This document shows, piece after piece, positions 49,790 to 57,976 of a DNA stretch of 64,000 nucleotides. Positions within the stretch are counted from its first letter, which is position 1. Each line of letters begins with the position of its first letter. This DNA is from AC-32 sp963821495 (GTDB lineage: Bacteria; Actinomycetota; Thermoleophilia; Gaiellales; Gaiellaceae). The notes beneath the pieces were generated by a model. The model saw nothing but the letters and a program-made list of their open reading frames with translations, was not told the origin of the DNA and made no database searches. The stretch spans positions 62,001 to 126,000 of the forward strand of contig CAWGEA010000003.1 in the NCBI GenBank assembly GCA_963821495.1, written 5' to 3'. The position numbers and the translations under genes are program-made.

Positions 49790-50444
49790 TCAGGTGGCTG
49801 CTCGGCGAAGAGTGATCCGTTGAAGTTGGTTAGCTAGGGAGCCGCGCGAACACAGGCGCGGTTCGAGCCCGACGATCCCGACCGGAGGATGCGCGGCATG
49901 GTCCCACAGCTCGCGGCGAATCAGGAACCGCCGGTCGCGCACGGCCTCGCCGTTTCGAAGGTGCTGTTGCTCGCGTGCGTCGGTGTATCCCAGTTTCTCG
50001 GAGACGTCGGGCTGAGGCGACTTTCGTGCAATCGCTCCGGAGCGAGCGGCGATGCCCCGGGCCCGGAGAAGGCGAGTTCGAGAGGCGGCTCGCATCTCGG
50101 TGCCGTAACCGTGGCGCTGTAGGTCAGGGCGAGCCAGGAAGCGCTAGTCGTGGTGCGCTCGCGCTTGAAGTTCTTGGCCTCGATCCCCTGGGACCCGCTC
50201 CGCGAGCCGTGCCGCCAGACGGCGAGTTCCTGGCGCAGTCGTCCGGTGTCCACCCGGACCTGGCTTCCAGGTGATACCGCACGAAGCCCTCAGCAAACGA
50301 CGGCGAGTCCAGGTCGTCAGTCCAGGGGATTCGGAACGGCATCTCGTCGCGCGGATGAATCCCTTGCTGTGCGACACGCGCGAGCTGCGCCAGTTCGTCC
50401 TCAGCCGCAAGCCGCAGTTCGAGCCTCGGCGTTTGCGGCCGCAA
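49790..50444 (-). pseudogene. Broken GNAT acetyltransferase gene
   Basis: Three successive minus-strand frames each encode part of one GNAT (RimJ/RimL-like) protein. First from about 50444, RPQTPRLELRLAAEDELAQL, ARVAQQGIHPRDEMPFRIPW and LEARSGWTPDDCARNSPSGG. Then in a second frame, GSQGIEAKNFKRERTTTSAS and WLALTYSATVT. Then in a third, VSEKLGYTDAREQQHLRNGE and DRRFLIRRELWDHA. The order matches complete family members from N- to C-terminus, so at least two frameshifts have occurred. Acetyl-CoA binding (Q/R-x-x-G-x-G/A) is destroyed. It sits at the edge of the island. Confidence 0.7.
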
Positions 50445-50547
50445 CCCGAGAAGAGGCGAGACGTCGTAGCCGCGCGATCATGAAACGAGACTACTCAGGC
50501 CCTGTGCGAGCGTCCTTCTCACCTGAAACCTGAATCAAGACCGCGGC

Positions 50548-51123
50548 TCAGCTCCAGGGCAGCTCGCTCCACGCGTCCGGTCGGCCGGTGCGCCAGTGCG
50601 AGAACCGGGCGTACGCCTCGCGCGGCGAATCCGTCTCCAGCTCGACGCCGGCGTCGCGCGCTCGTGCCGGCTCCGAGACCGGGTAGACGATCGTGCCGTC
50701 CTCCCGGCGCGCGCCCGTCATGAAGATCACGCACGGCCCGTCGCCCGTGCCGACGAACGTGTGGCGCGTTCCGGGCGGGCAGTGAACGAAGTCCCACGCG
50801 CGAAGCGGCCGCTCCTCCTCCTCGATCAGTACCACGCACTCGCCCGCCAGCACGAGGAAATCCTCCTGCGACGACTCGGCGTGGTACATGCCCGTCGGCT
50901 TGCCTGGCTCGAGCACCGCCAGCGTGAAGCCGAGCTCGGGGAACTGCTGCGGCTGGAGGTCGGGCCGTTCGGCGAGCACGCGCTCCGAGCTCTCGAACAC
51001 ACAGCGACCGCCGAAGGCGTCGTTCCGCACCCACGCCGCCTCGCTCACGTTGACCACGAACCAGCCCGGGCTCGCCGGCGCAAGGCCGGACCCGACCTCT
51101 TCCAGCCGTGCCTCCTCGACCAT
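50548..51123 (-). CDS. Cupin domain protein (intact paralogue)
   Basis: 191 residues from ATG 51123 with AAAGGAG ribosome site. Motif 1 FTLAVLEPGKPTGMYHAESS and QEDFLVLAGECVVLIEEEER; motif 2 AWDFVHCPPGTRHTFVGTGD. The H-x-E-x4-E metal set and the second-motif His are present. It is colinear with, and clearly related to, the frameshifted gene at 48279-48823 (shared VLEPG, YHAES, WDF, FVG-GPCVI, YPVSE). Possibly an isomerase or dioxygenase-like enzyme; function unknown. Divergent from the VOC gene. Confidence 0.87.
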   Translation of the reverse strand: MVEEARLEEVGSGLAPASPGWFVVNVSEAAWVRNDAFGGRCVFESSERVLAERPDLQPQQFPELGFTLAVLEPGKPTGMYHAESSQEDFLVLAGECVVLIEEEERPLRAWDFVHCPPGTRHTFVGTGDGPCVIFMTGARREDGTIVYPVSEPARARDAGVELETDSPREAYARFSHWRTGRPDAWSELPWS

Positions 51124-51178
51124 CCTCACTCCTTTCCCGGTGACTGAGCCTTGCTGGGGACAAGTTAGAGTCCGCGAG

Positions 51179-51613
51179 GTGCTGACGAATCGATCGGCGC
51201 CGCCAGCCACGGTGACTCCGGTGCTCGTCTATCCGGACGTCCGCGCAGCGGTGGCCTGGCTGGAGTCCGCGCTCGGCTTCGAGGAGCGGGTTCGCATCGG
51301 CGAGGCCCACCGCGCCCAGCTGCGGGTCGGAACGGACGGCGCGATCGTGGTCGCCGACGTCCACGGCGGGCAGGTCGCGCCGAGCGGCGGGGTCGTCACG
51401 CAGCTCGTGAAGGTGCGCGTGCCCGACGTCGATGCGGCGTGCGACCGTGCCCGCGACGCGGGCGCGCGTGTGCTCGAGGAGCCGACGACCTACGAGTACG
51501 GCGAGCGCTCGTGCGTCGTCGAGGACCCGGCCGGCCACCGCTGGGAGCTGACCCAGACGGTGCGCGACGTCGAGCCCGAGGAATGGGGCGGCATCACGGT
51601 TTCACCCTGGTAA
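51179..51613 (+). CDS. VOC superfamily (glyoxalase/bleomycin-resistance-like) protein
   Basis: 144 residues from GTG 51179. PVLVYPDVRAAVAWLESALG and FEERVRIGEAHRAQLRVGTD form the first beta-alpha-beta unit; VKVRVPDVDAACDRARDAGA and RVLEEPTTYEYGERSCVVED, DPAGHRWELTQ the second, with His and Glu residues in metal-binding positions typical of VOC dimers. Function could be detoxification or resistance; no specific substrate. Divergent from the cupin gene 55 bases away. Confidence 0.87.
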   Translation: MLTNRSAPPATVTPVLVYPDVRAAVAWLESALGFEERVRIGEAHRAQLRVGTDGAIVVADVHGGQVAPSGGVVTQLVKVRVPDVDAACDRARDAGARVLEEPTTYEYGERSCVVEDPAGHRWELTQTVRDVEPEEWGGITVSPW

Positions 51614-51738
51614 GACGGATCCGCAGAAAGGCCGCTGCCCGATCCGGGATTTCGCCGATGCGCCTCGCGGCTGCGGGCGTGACGATCGTGGCTGACCTCG
51701 GTACGAGGTCTGAGGTCGCGTCGACGAAGGAGGCTTCG

Positions 51739-52212
51739 ATGACATCGATCAAGGACGCCGCGTCCGAGTTCCTGAGCCAGAAGCGCGTCGCCGTCACCGG
51801 CGTCTCGCGAACAGGGGACCACGGCAGCAACGTGGTCTACAAGCGGCTGCGCGACCGCGGCTACGAGGTGTTCGCGGTCAACCCGAACGCAGCCGAGGTG
51901 GAGGGCGACAAGGCCTACCACGATCTCGCCGCGATTCCCGGCGGCGTCGATGCGGTCGTGATCGGCACCAGGCCCGATCTCGCCGACGAGACGATGCGCG
52001 AGTGCGCCGAGCTCGGGATCGAGCACGTGTGGATGCACCGCGGCCCCGGCGCGGGGAGCGTCTCCGAGACCGCCGCCGACTACGGCCGCAAACGCGGCAT
52101 CAGGGTGATCGACGGCGGCTGTCCGTGCATGTTCGGCCCCACCGCCGATTTCGGGCACAAGGCGATGCGCCTCGTCTTCACCCTGAGCGGCAACGTCCCC
52201 AAGGAGGTCTGA
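51739..52212 (+). CDS. CoA-binding domain protein
   Basis: 157 residues from ATG 51739 with GAAGGAGG ribosome site. The Rossmann CoA-binding fold (YccU/PF13380 type) is clear: KRVAVTGVSRTGDHGSNVVY, KRLRDRGYEVFAVNPNAAEV, AIPGGVDAVVIGTRPDLADE and GIEHVWMHRGPGAGSVSETA. It binds CoA or acyl-CoA; the role is unknown in most bacteria. Convergent with mqnA, three bases apart. Confidence 0.9.
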   Translation: MTSIKDAASEFLSQKRVAVTGVSRTGDHGSNVVYKRLRDRGYEVFAVNPNAAEVEGDKAYHDLAAIPGGVDAVVIGTRPDLADETMRECAELGIEHVWMHRGPGAGSVSETAADYGRKRGIRVIDGGCPCMFGPTADFGHKAMRLVFTLSGNVPKEV

Positions 52213-52215
52213 AGG

Positions 52216-52980
52216 TCAGACGGCGGCTTCGGCGCGGGCCACGAAGCGGAGCTCCGGCACCTCCTCGAGCTCGCCCACGTCGCGGGCCAGCTCGAGGAAC
52301 GTGAGCAGCCCCGCGCGCTCGCGCGGCCCGAAGCGGTAGCGCAGCTTCTCGAAGTAGCGCGCGAGGAAGCCGGCCGGATAGCCGTAGCGCTCGCTCGCCT
52401 CGTACGCGAGCTGCTCGGGCTCAGCACGGGCGGTCAGCACCGACTCGACGAGCGCCTGCTCGAGCTCGGCGAGACCGGGCGCGACGGGCTCGGGGCACGC
52501 CCAGACGGCGAAGACCATCGGCAGGCCGGTGCGCTCGAGCCAGAGGCGGCCGAGGTCGTGGTGGGGCGTCGGATCCTCGAAGGCGCTCTTGAGCGCCGCG
52601 TCGCCGATCAGCAGCTTGGAGTCGGCCTCCTCGCCGAGCGGGACATGCTCGGCCTCGGGCAGCAGCACCTTCGTCAGGACGACGGACGTCGCGCTCTCGG
52701 GCGTGACCGCCACGGTGCGCACTTGCTCGAGCGGCTTGCGCGCGACGAGCTGGATCGAGTCGACCGCGCCCTCGGAGGAGACGCAGAGCCGCGGCAGCAG
52801 CCGCAGTCGGTCCGCGTAGCGCGCGTACTCGATCGACGAGATCGGCGCGACGTCGAGCTCACCGCGCAGGAGCCGCGAGTTGAGGTCGGTCGGCACGCCC
52901 TGCACCTCGTCCACGTCTGCCTCGAGCCGGTAGAAGACCGGCGCCATGTTCACGTAGGAGATGCGGCCCAGGCGGATCAC
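52216..52980 (-). CDS. mqnA: Chorismate dehydratase
   Basis: 254 residues from GTG 52980. IRLGRISYVNMAPVFYRLEA, NSRLLRGELDVAPISSIEYA, SIQLVARKPLEQVRTVAVTP and WLERTGLPMVFAVWACPEPV follow MqnA throughout. It dehydrates chorismate to 3-[(1-carboxyvinyl)oxy]benzoate, the first step of the futalosine menaquinone route. Its GTG shares one base with the stop (TAG) of the polyprenyl synthase gene upstream, placing it in the quinone operon. Confidence 0.93.
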   Translation of the reverse strand: MIRLGRISYVNMAPVFYRLEADVDEVQGVPTDLNSRLLRGELDVAPISSIEYARYADRLRLLPRLCVSSEGAVDSIQLVARKPLEQVRTVAVTPESATSVVLTKVLLPEAEHVPLGEEADSKLLIGDAALKSAFEDPTPHHDLGRLWLERTGLPMVFAVWACPEPVAPGLAELEQALVESVLTARAEPEQLAYEASERYGYPAGFLARYFEKLRYRFGPRERAGLLTFLELARDVGELEEVPELRFVARAEAAV

Positions 52981-53888
52981 TACGACTCCCGGTCGACGAC
53001 GGCGTCGGTGAGGGCCTCGAGCTCCTCGCGGCGGAGGTGGCCGTCGAGGCAAGCGCGGGCGCGGCGGGCGTAGTCGAGCGCGACCTCGCGCGCGGACTCC
53101 AGCGCGCCCGTCTCGGCGACGCGCACCAGCGCGCCGTCCAGCGGGCCGCCCGCGAGCGCGGTGCGGACGGTCGCGTCCTCGCGCGCGGCGAGGATGAGCG
53201 GCAGGGTCGGAGTGCCCTCGCGCAGGTCGGTGCCGGCGATCTTGCCCGTCTCGATCGTCTCCCCCGAGCAGTCGAGGATGTCGTCGGCGATCTGGAACGC
53301 GACACCGAGGGCGAGGCCGAACTCGCCGAGGCCCCGGTCGCCGCCGCTGCCCAGCAGGCACGCCGCCTCGAACAGCTTTCCGGTCTTCAGCGCGCAGCGC
53401 TCGAGGTAGTCGTCGACGCTCGTCTCGGGGTCGTGCGTCTGGGCGCGCTGGAGCGCCTCGCCGCGGGCCAGCGCCAGGGTCGCGCCGACGAGGCAGCGCA
53501 CGGCCTCCTCATCGCCGGTGGTCGAGAGCTCTGCAAAGGCGCGGGCGAAGAGGTAGTCGCCGGCCGCCCGCGCGGCGTCGGGGCCGTGGTTCGACCAGGC
53601 CGCCTCGCGGCCGCGGCGGTAGTGGGCGCGGTCGATCAGGTCGTCGTGGACGAGGGTCGCCATGTGCACGAGCTCGACCGCGGCGCCCGCCTCGAGCGGC
53701 GCCTCGCCGCGGGCGGCCGCAAGGAACACGAGCAGCGGCCGCAGCCGCTTGCCCCCGGCCGCGAGCGCCTCCCCGCCGACCTCGGCCACGAGGCCGGGGT
53801 AGGCGGCGACCGACTCCGTCAGCCGCTCCTCGAGATCGCCGAGGTACGCGTCGAGCCCGGGCGTCTCCCGGATCGTCGCGAGGCTCAC
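52980..53888 (-). CDS. Polyprenyl diphosphate synthase
   Basis: 302 residues from GTG 53888. Both Asp-rich motifs are intact: LVHMATLVHDDLIDRAHYRR (first DDxxD) and AFQIADDILDCSGETIETGK (second DDxxD), plus GGKRLRPLLVFLAA. It elongates prenyl diphosphate to the menaquinone side chain (chain length not predictable here). GTGA overlap with the methyltransferase gene upstream and linkage to mqnA and ubiX/ubiD define the quinone operon. Confidence 0.95.
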   Translation of the reverse strand: MSLATIRETPGLDAYLGDLEERLTESVAAYPGLVAEVGGEALAAGGKRLRPLLVFLAAARGEAPLEAGAAVELVHMATLVHDDLIDRAHYRRGREAAWSNHGPDAARAAGDYLFARAFAELSTTGDEEAVRCLVGATLALARGEALQRAQTHDPETSVDDYLERCALKTGKLFEAACLLGSGGDRGLGEFGLALGVAFQIADDILDCSGETIETGKIAGTDLREGTPTLPLILAAREDATVRTALAGGPLDGALVRVAETGALESAREVALDYARRARACLDGHLRREELEALTDAVVDRES

Positions 53889-54568
53889 GCGGCCACTCCG
53901 ATGTGCAGCGCCACGATCCCGCCCGCGAAGGCGCGCCAGCGCACGTCCTCGAAGCCGGACGCGCGCAGCAGCCCGGCCAGCTCCTCCGGCCCAGGGAAGC
54001 GTCGCACGCTCGCCGGGAGGTAGGTATACGCGGAGCCGCCGGGCAGGATCTTGCCGAGCAGCGGCACGAGGCCGTCGAACCAGAGGCGGTAGAAGGGCGC
54101 GAGCAGGCCGCGCGGGCGCGTGATCTCGAGGATCGCGACGCGCCCGCCGGTCCGCAGCACCCGCCGCAGCTCGCGGAGCCCGCGCTCGAGGTCGTCGAGG
54201 TTGCGGACGCCGAAGCCGACCGTCGCCGCGTCGAACGAGCCGTCCTCGAGCGGCAGCGCGAGCGCGTCGCCCCGCGTCCACTCGACCTCCGGGGCCTTGC
54301 GCCGCGCACGCTCGAGCATCCGCTCCGAGAAGTCCACGCCCGTCACCCGGGCGCCCGCGCGTAGCGCCGAGATCGCGAGGTCGCCCGTACCGCAGCACGC
54401 GTCGAGCACCCGGTCGCCCGGCCGCACGACCGCTGCCACCGTCGCCCGCCGCCACCGCTGGTCGAGCCCCAGCGTCATCGTCCGGTTCATCGCGTCGTAG
54501 ACCGGCGAGATCCGGTCGAACATCGACCGCACCGCGTCGGGCGCCAGCCTGCCGGTCTCGACACTCAC
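53885..54568 (-). CDS. menG: Demethylmenaquinone methyltransferase (UbiE/MenG)
   Basis: 227 residues from GTG 54568. FDRISPVYDAMNRTMTLGLD and QRWRRATVAAV are the family's N-terminal signature; VLDACCGTGDLAISALRAGA is the SAM site; AATVGFGVRNLDDLERGLRE and GGRVAILEITRPRGLLAPFY confirm UbiE. Methylates demethylmenaquinone in the last step of the pathway. Four-base overlaps on both sides. Confidence 0.95.
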   Translation of the reverse strand: MSVETGRLAPDAVRSMFDRISPVYDAMNRTMTLGLDQRWRRATVAAVVRPGDRVLDACCGTGDLAISALRAGARVTGVDFSERMLERARRKAPEVEWTRGDALALPLEDGSFDAATVGFGVRNLDDLERGLRELRRVLRTGGRVAILEITRPRGLLAPFYRLWFDGLVPLLGKILPGGSAYTYLPASVRRFPGPEELAGLLRASGFEDVRWRAFAGGIVALHIGVAA

Positions 54569-55161
54569 TCCGCCGCTTGCCCCCAGCGCCGGACGAGCTG
54601 CTGGTCGAGGCCGAGCTGGTCGAGGCAGCGCGCGACCACGAAGTCGACGAGGTCGTCGACGGACTCGGCACCGTGGTAGAAGCCGGGCGCGAGGAAGAGC
54701 ACGGTCGCGCCGGCCTGCCGCACGCGCAGCATGTTCTCGAGGTGGATCGTCGAGAGCGGCGTCTCGCGCGGGCAGAGCACGAGCTTGCGCTCTTCTTTGA
54801 GCGCCACGCTCGCGGCACGCTGGATCAGATTCGACATGGCGCCTGAGGCGATCGTGCCGAGCGTGCCCATCGAGCACGGGCAGATCACGTAGCCGTCCAC
54901 CTTCGCCGAGCCGCTCGCGTAGGGCGCGTGCCAGTCGCGCTCGTCGTGCAGCGTGACCGCGTCGCGCACGGGCTCGGTCAACCGCGCGAGCGTCTCGTCG
55001 GCCGAGAGCCGCGCGTCGCCGTAGAGCTCGGTCGCGAGCACCTCGATCCCCGCGCGCGAGGCGCAGACGCCGACCTCGCAGCCGGCGGCCGCGAGCGCCT
55101 CGAGCAGCCTCGCCGCGTACGGCGCTCCCGAGGCTCCCGTGATCCCCAGGAAGACGCGCAC
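54565..55161 (-). CDS. ubiX: Flavin prenyltransferase UbiX
   Basis: 198 residues. MRVFLGITGASGAPYAARLL, CPCSMGTLGTIASGAMSNLI, ERKLVLCPRETPLSTIHLEN and APGFYHGAESVDDLVDFVVA are the UbiX signatures for FMN and dimethylallyl-phosphate binding. It makes the prenylated FMN cofactor for the UbiD decarboxylase at 57977-59464. In futalosine organisms the pair probably decarboxylates 1,4-dihydroxy-6-naphthoate-derived intermediates. Confidence 0.95.
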   Translation of the reverse strand: MRVFLGITGASGAPYAARLLEALAAAGCEVGVCASRAGIEVLATELYGDARLSADETLARLTEPVRDAVTLHDERDWHAPYASGSAKVDGYVICPCSMGTLGTIASGAMSNLIQRAASVALKEERKLVLCPRETPLSTIHLENMLRVRQAGATVLFLAPGFYHGAESVDDLVDFVVARCLDQLGLDQQLVRRWGQAAE

Positions 55162-55168
55162 GAGGCCC

Positions 55169-55963
55169 TTACTTCGATCCCTTGGAGGCCTCGAGGAAGA
55201 CGGCGAGCTTGTGCAGGTTGCTGTCGCCGAGCGCGGCGAACGGCGGCATCGGCGAACCCGCGTTCACACAGCTCGGGCACTTGAGGTGGTCGATCTGGAA
55301 CTGGATGCCCTTGTTCTTCGCGCCCTCCGCACTCAGGTCGGGCGCGCCGAGGTTCGACGAGCCCGTGCCGAGGTAGACGTGGCAGTTCGTGCAGCCCGAG
55401 ACGGCGAACAGGTTTGCGCCCGCGAGCGCCTCGGCGTTCCCGGCGAAGCCCTGTTGCTTGGCCCAGCTCGGGATCGCCGCCTTCACCTCGCTCGCGATCG
55501 CCTCCTGCGCGGTCGCGCCCTTGTAGGTGAGCACGCCCATCGAGACGACCGTCAGCGCAGCCGCGACGACCGCCACCGGCCGCCTGCTCAGCCGCCGCTC
55601 GCGACGCAGGTCGACGAACGGCAGCACCAACAGCAGGATCAGGCAGATCGTCGGGATCCCGACCGTGGCCAGGATCACCGTCTCCGGCCACTTGAAGATC
55701 CGCAGCAGGTAGAAGAGGAAGTAGAAGTACCAGTCCGGCCGCGGCACGAACGAGGTCGTGCCGGGGTCGGCCTTCTCCCCGATCAGCGGGCCGAGGATGT
55801 CGGTGTAGCGCCAGACGATCGCGAGCCCGGTGATCACGGCGACCACGACCAGGCTCATCACCGTGTCGTGGAACATCGCGAACGGGTAGAACGGCTTGCC
55901 GCGCTCCTTGACGTCCTGCTTGTAGCGCTGGAACTGCGCGCGGCGCTCGTCGAGGGCGCTCAT
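55169..55963 (-). CDS. qcrC: Menaquinol:cytochrome c reductase, subunit IV-cytochrome c fusion (QcrC)
   Basis: 264 residues. The first part is cytochrome b subunit-IV-like: PDWYFYFLFYLLRIFKWPET (the PDWYF motif of b6f subunit IV), with about four membrane helices ending near residue 145. The second part is an extracytoplasmic c-type cytochrome with Cys191-x-x-Cys194-His195 (SGCTNCHVYLG) and a Met-bearing AGSPMPPFAALGDSNLHKLA as probable sixth ligand. This fusion is the Bacillus-type QcrC arrangement. Electrons pass from menaquinol through QcrB and Rieske QcrA to this heme. Confidence 0.92.
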   Translation of the reverse strand: MSALDERRAQFQRYKQDVKERGKPFYPFAMFHDTVMSLVVVAVITGLAIVWRYTDILGPLIGEKADPGTTSFVPRPDWYFYFLFYLLRIFKWPETVILATVGIPTICLILLLVLPFVDLRRERRLSRRPVAVVAAALTVVSMGVLTYKGATAQEAIASEVKAAIPSWAKQQGFAGNAEALAGANLFAVSGCTNCHVYLGTGSSNLGAPDLSAEGAKNKGIQFQIDHLKCPSCVNAGSPMPPFAALGDSNLHKLAVFLEASKGSK

Positions 55964-55984
55964 CGAGCGGCCTCCGGTCGATGA

Positions 55985-56126
55985 GCGTGTGGAGGGGGAA
56001 CGGGGGGAACCGGGAGGTTCCCCCCCTCGGATTCCTCGGCGGAGCCGAGGCGTGCCCGGAAAAGGAAGGGGGCTCGTGGGGGAAACCTGGTTTCCTCCAC
56101 GGGAGCGAGCCGGAGGCGAGCGACGC
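55985..56126. repeat. Palindrome-rich intergenic filler between qcrC and qcrB
   Basis: No gene seen in about 160 bases. Several small inverted repeats lie here, such as CCTCGGC-GGA-GCCGAGG near 56035 and GGAAACCTGGTTTCC near 56088. It interrupts an otherwise tight qcrC/qcrB gene order. Elements of similar style are at 613-635, 4765-4793 and 7454-7501. Confidence 0.55.
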
Positions 56127-56918
56127 TCATTCGGTCGGCCTCCTGCGGACTCCCGCGGCGCGCGGCCCGGGCGTGACCATCCCGGCGCGGTCGGGCGGCG
56201 GGGTCGGCTCGGGGTCGCGCCCGGCGGCCTCGCGCGACCACGGCGGCGACGAGACGCCCAGGCGGACGACGAGGTACAGGTGCAGGCCGATCAGCGCCAT
56301 CAGCGCGCCGGGCACGAGCAGCATGTGCAGCGAGTAGAAGCGGGCGAGCGTGTCGGGCCCGATCTCGGCCCCGCCTCGTAACAGCGAGGCGAGGTACGGA
56401 CCCACGAACGGCGCCGTCCCGTTGATGTTGATCGCGACGACCGTCGCCCAGTAGGCGGTCTGGTCGTACGGCAAGAGGTACCCGGTCAGGCCCTCGAAGA
56501 GGCCGGTCGCGAGCAGCAGCACGCCGACGATCCAGTTCAGCTCGCGCGGGTACTTGTAGGCGCCGAACAGGAACACGCGCCCCATGTGCATGAACATCAG
56601 GATGATGAAGACGCTCGCGCCCCAGCGGTGCATGCCGCGCACGAGCCAGCCCAGGGTCAGGTCGTGCGTGATGTGCTCGACCGAGGAATGGGCCTCGGCC
56701 GGGCTGGGCTTGTAGTACATCGCCAGGATCACACCGGTCACGAGCTGGACGAGGAATGCGGTCAGCGTCGCCGAGCCGAGCGTGTGCCACCAACCCGTGT
56801 CGCCCGGGACCTTGCGGAAGAGGAAGTAGCGGACCCCACCGACGAGACCGGAGCGCTCCTCCAGCCAGTCGAGCGGGTACAGCACTGCCCGCTGCATCTG
56901 CGACTGCTTGCCCGCCAT
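56127..56918 (-). CDS. qcrB: Cytochrome b subunit, b6-type (QcrB)
   Basis: 263 residues, four membrane helices. Heme-b ligands appear as His-x13-His in MHRWGASVFIILMFMHMGR and His-x14-His in LHMLLVPGALMALIGLHLY; the x14 spacing is the cytochrome b6 form. The N-terminus LDWLEERSGLVGGVRYFLFR and the Q-site strand GYLLPYDQTAYWATVV are typical. About 45 Pro/Arg-rich residues at the C-terminus (after VRLGVSSPPWS) are an extension with no known role. Second gene of the qcr cluster. Confidence 0.93.
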   Translation of the reverse strand: MAGKQSQMQRAVLYPLDWLEERSGLVGGVRYFLFRKVPGDTGWWHTLGSATLTAFLVQLVTGVILAMYYKPSPAEAHSSVEHITHDLTLGWLVRGMHRWGASVFIILMFMHMGRVFLFGAYKYPRELNWIVGVLLLATGLFEGLTGYLLPYDQTAYWATVVAININGTAPFVGPYLASLLRGGAEIGPDTLARFYSLHMLLVPGALMALIGLHLYLVVRLGVSSPPWSREAAGRDPEPTPPPDRAGMVTPGPRAAGVRRRPTE

Positions 56919-56931
56919 CAGCCGGTCACCA

Positions 56932-57861
56932 TCAATGCGGCGGCTGGACCGGGTAGAGCCAGGACTCGGGGCCGGTCACGTGCTGGCCCGGCCCGGTGAG
57001 CTCGTACTTGTGGATCTTCGCGTTCTTCCCGGCTCCGTCGACGGTGGCGACGCTGAAGGTGCTGCCGAGGATCAGCCGGCCCTTGACGATGGCGAACTCG
57101 TAGCGGTCGAGCCCGTGCGTGGGCGGACCGGCGATGCGGTTGCCCTCCTGGTCGTAGGAGCCGCCGTGGCACGGGCAGATGAAGCCGGCCGCGGGCAGGG
57201 CGGGAGTGACGCTGACCTCGCCGTTGGCGGTCTTCACCGTCTTCTCCTGCTTCGTGAAGAGCGGGCCGCCGGACTGCACCGGGCAGCCGAGGTGCGCGCA
57301 GCGGTTGGAGATGATGGTGAAGCTCGGCGTCCCGTCGAGCAGGCCGTTGTTGCGGACGAAGGCCGTGCGGCGCGAGACCTCGCCCTGCGACGGGTCGCGC
57401 ACGAACGTGACCACGTTCCACTTGTTCTCCGGGAAGTCCTCGACCGGGCCGAGGTCGACCTTGTGCCCCTTCTGCTTGACGAAGCCCGGGATCACCGCGA
57501 GGGCGACGGCCGGCAGCGTCACGATCGCGCCGATGACCGCGCCGAGGCCGAGGGTCGCGCCCTCGAGGAACTTGCTGCGCGGGAACCGCTCCCCGGGCTC
57601 CGGCTCGGGCATCGCGGCCTCGTCCGCCACCCCGTCGGGGACGGACTCCTCGGCGTCCGGCGCGCGCGTGGGAGCGCGGCCGGTCGCGACCTCACGCGCC
57701 CAGAGGAAGCCGAAGACGAGCGCGATCCCGGCGCCGACCGCCGCCGCGGGCCAGCTGACGATCAGCCCGACCAGCAGGCAGACGACACCGACGGCGAATC
57801 CGACCGGCCACAGGCTCGGCCCCGGCAGCTGCGGTCGATCGTCCCCCGGGCGCTCTTCCAA
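56932..57861 (-). CDS. qcrA: Rieske iron-sulfur subunit (QcrA)
   Basis: 309 residues from TTG 57861 with an AAGGAGA site. Two N-terminal hydrophobic segments, then a long Pro/Glu linker, a third segment (LGLGAVIGAIVTLPAVALAV) and the Rieske domain with CAHLGCPV and ICPCHGGSYDQEG binding the [2Fe-2S] cluster. The N-terminal double hairpin is longer than Bacillus QcrA and resembles actinobacterial QcrA. Upstream of qcrB by 13 bases. Electron entry point of the complex. Confidence 0.93.
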   Translation of the reverse strand: MEERPGDDRPQLPGPSLWPVGFAVGVVCLLVGLIVSWPAAAVGAGIALVFGFLWAREVATGRAPTRAPDAEESVPDGVADEAAMPEPEPGERFPRSKFLEGATLGLGAVIGAIVTLPAVALAVIPGFVKQKGHKVDLGPVEDFPENKWNVVTFVRDPSQGEVSRRTAFVRNNGLLDGTPSFTIISNRCAHLGCPVQSGGPLFTKQEKTVKTANGEVSVTPALPAAGFICPCHGGSYDQEGNRIAGPPTHGLDRYEFAIVKGRLILGSTFSVATVDGAGKNAKIHKYELTGPGQHVTGPESWLYPVQPPH

Positions 57862-57976
57862 GCAGTCTCTCCTTCAGTTCCGAGGCGTCACTTGTGATGC
57901 CGTCTTGGAGGAGGTACGGGCTTTGCCCGAGCCTCCGTCTTGGCGGGCTGGATTCAATCGTTGCAGGTCGGCGGCG

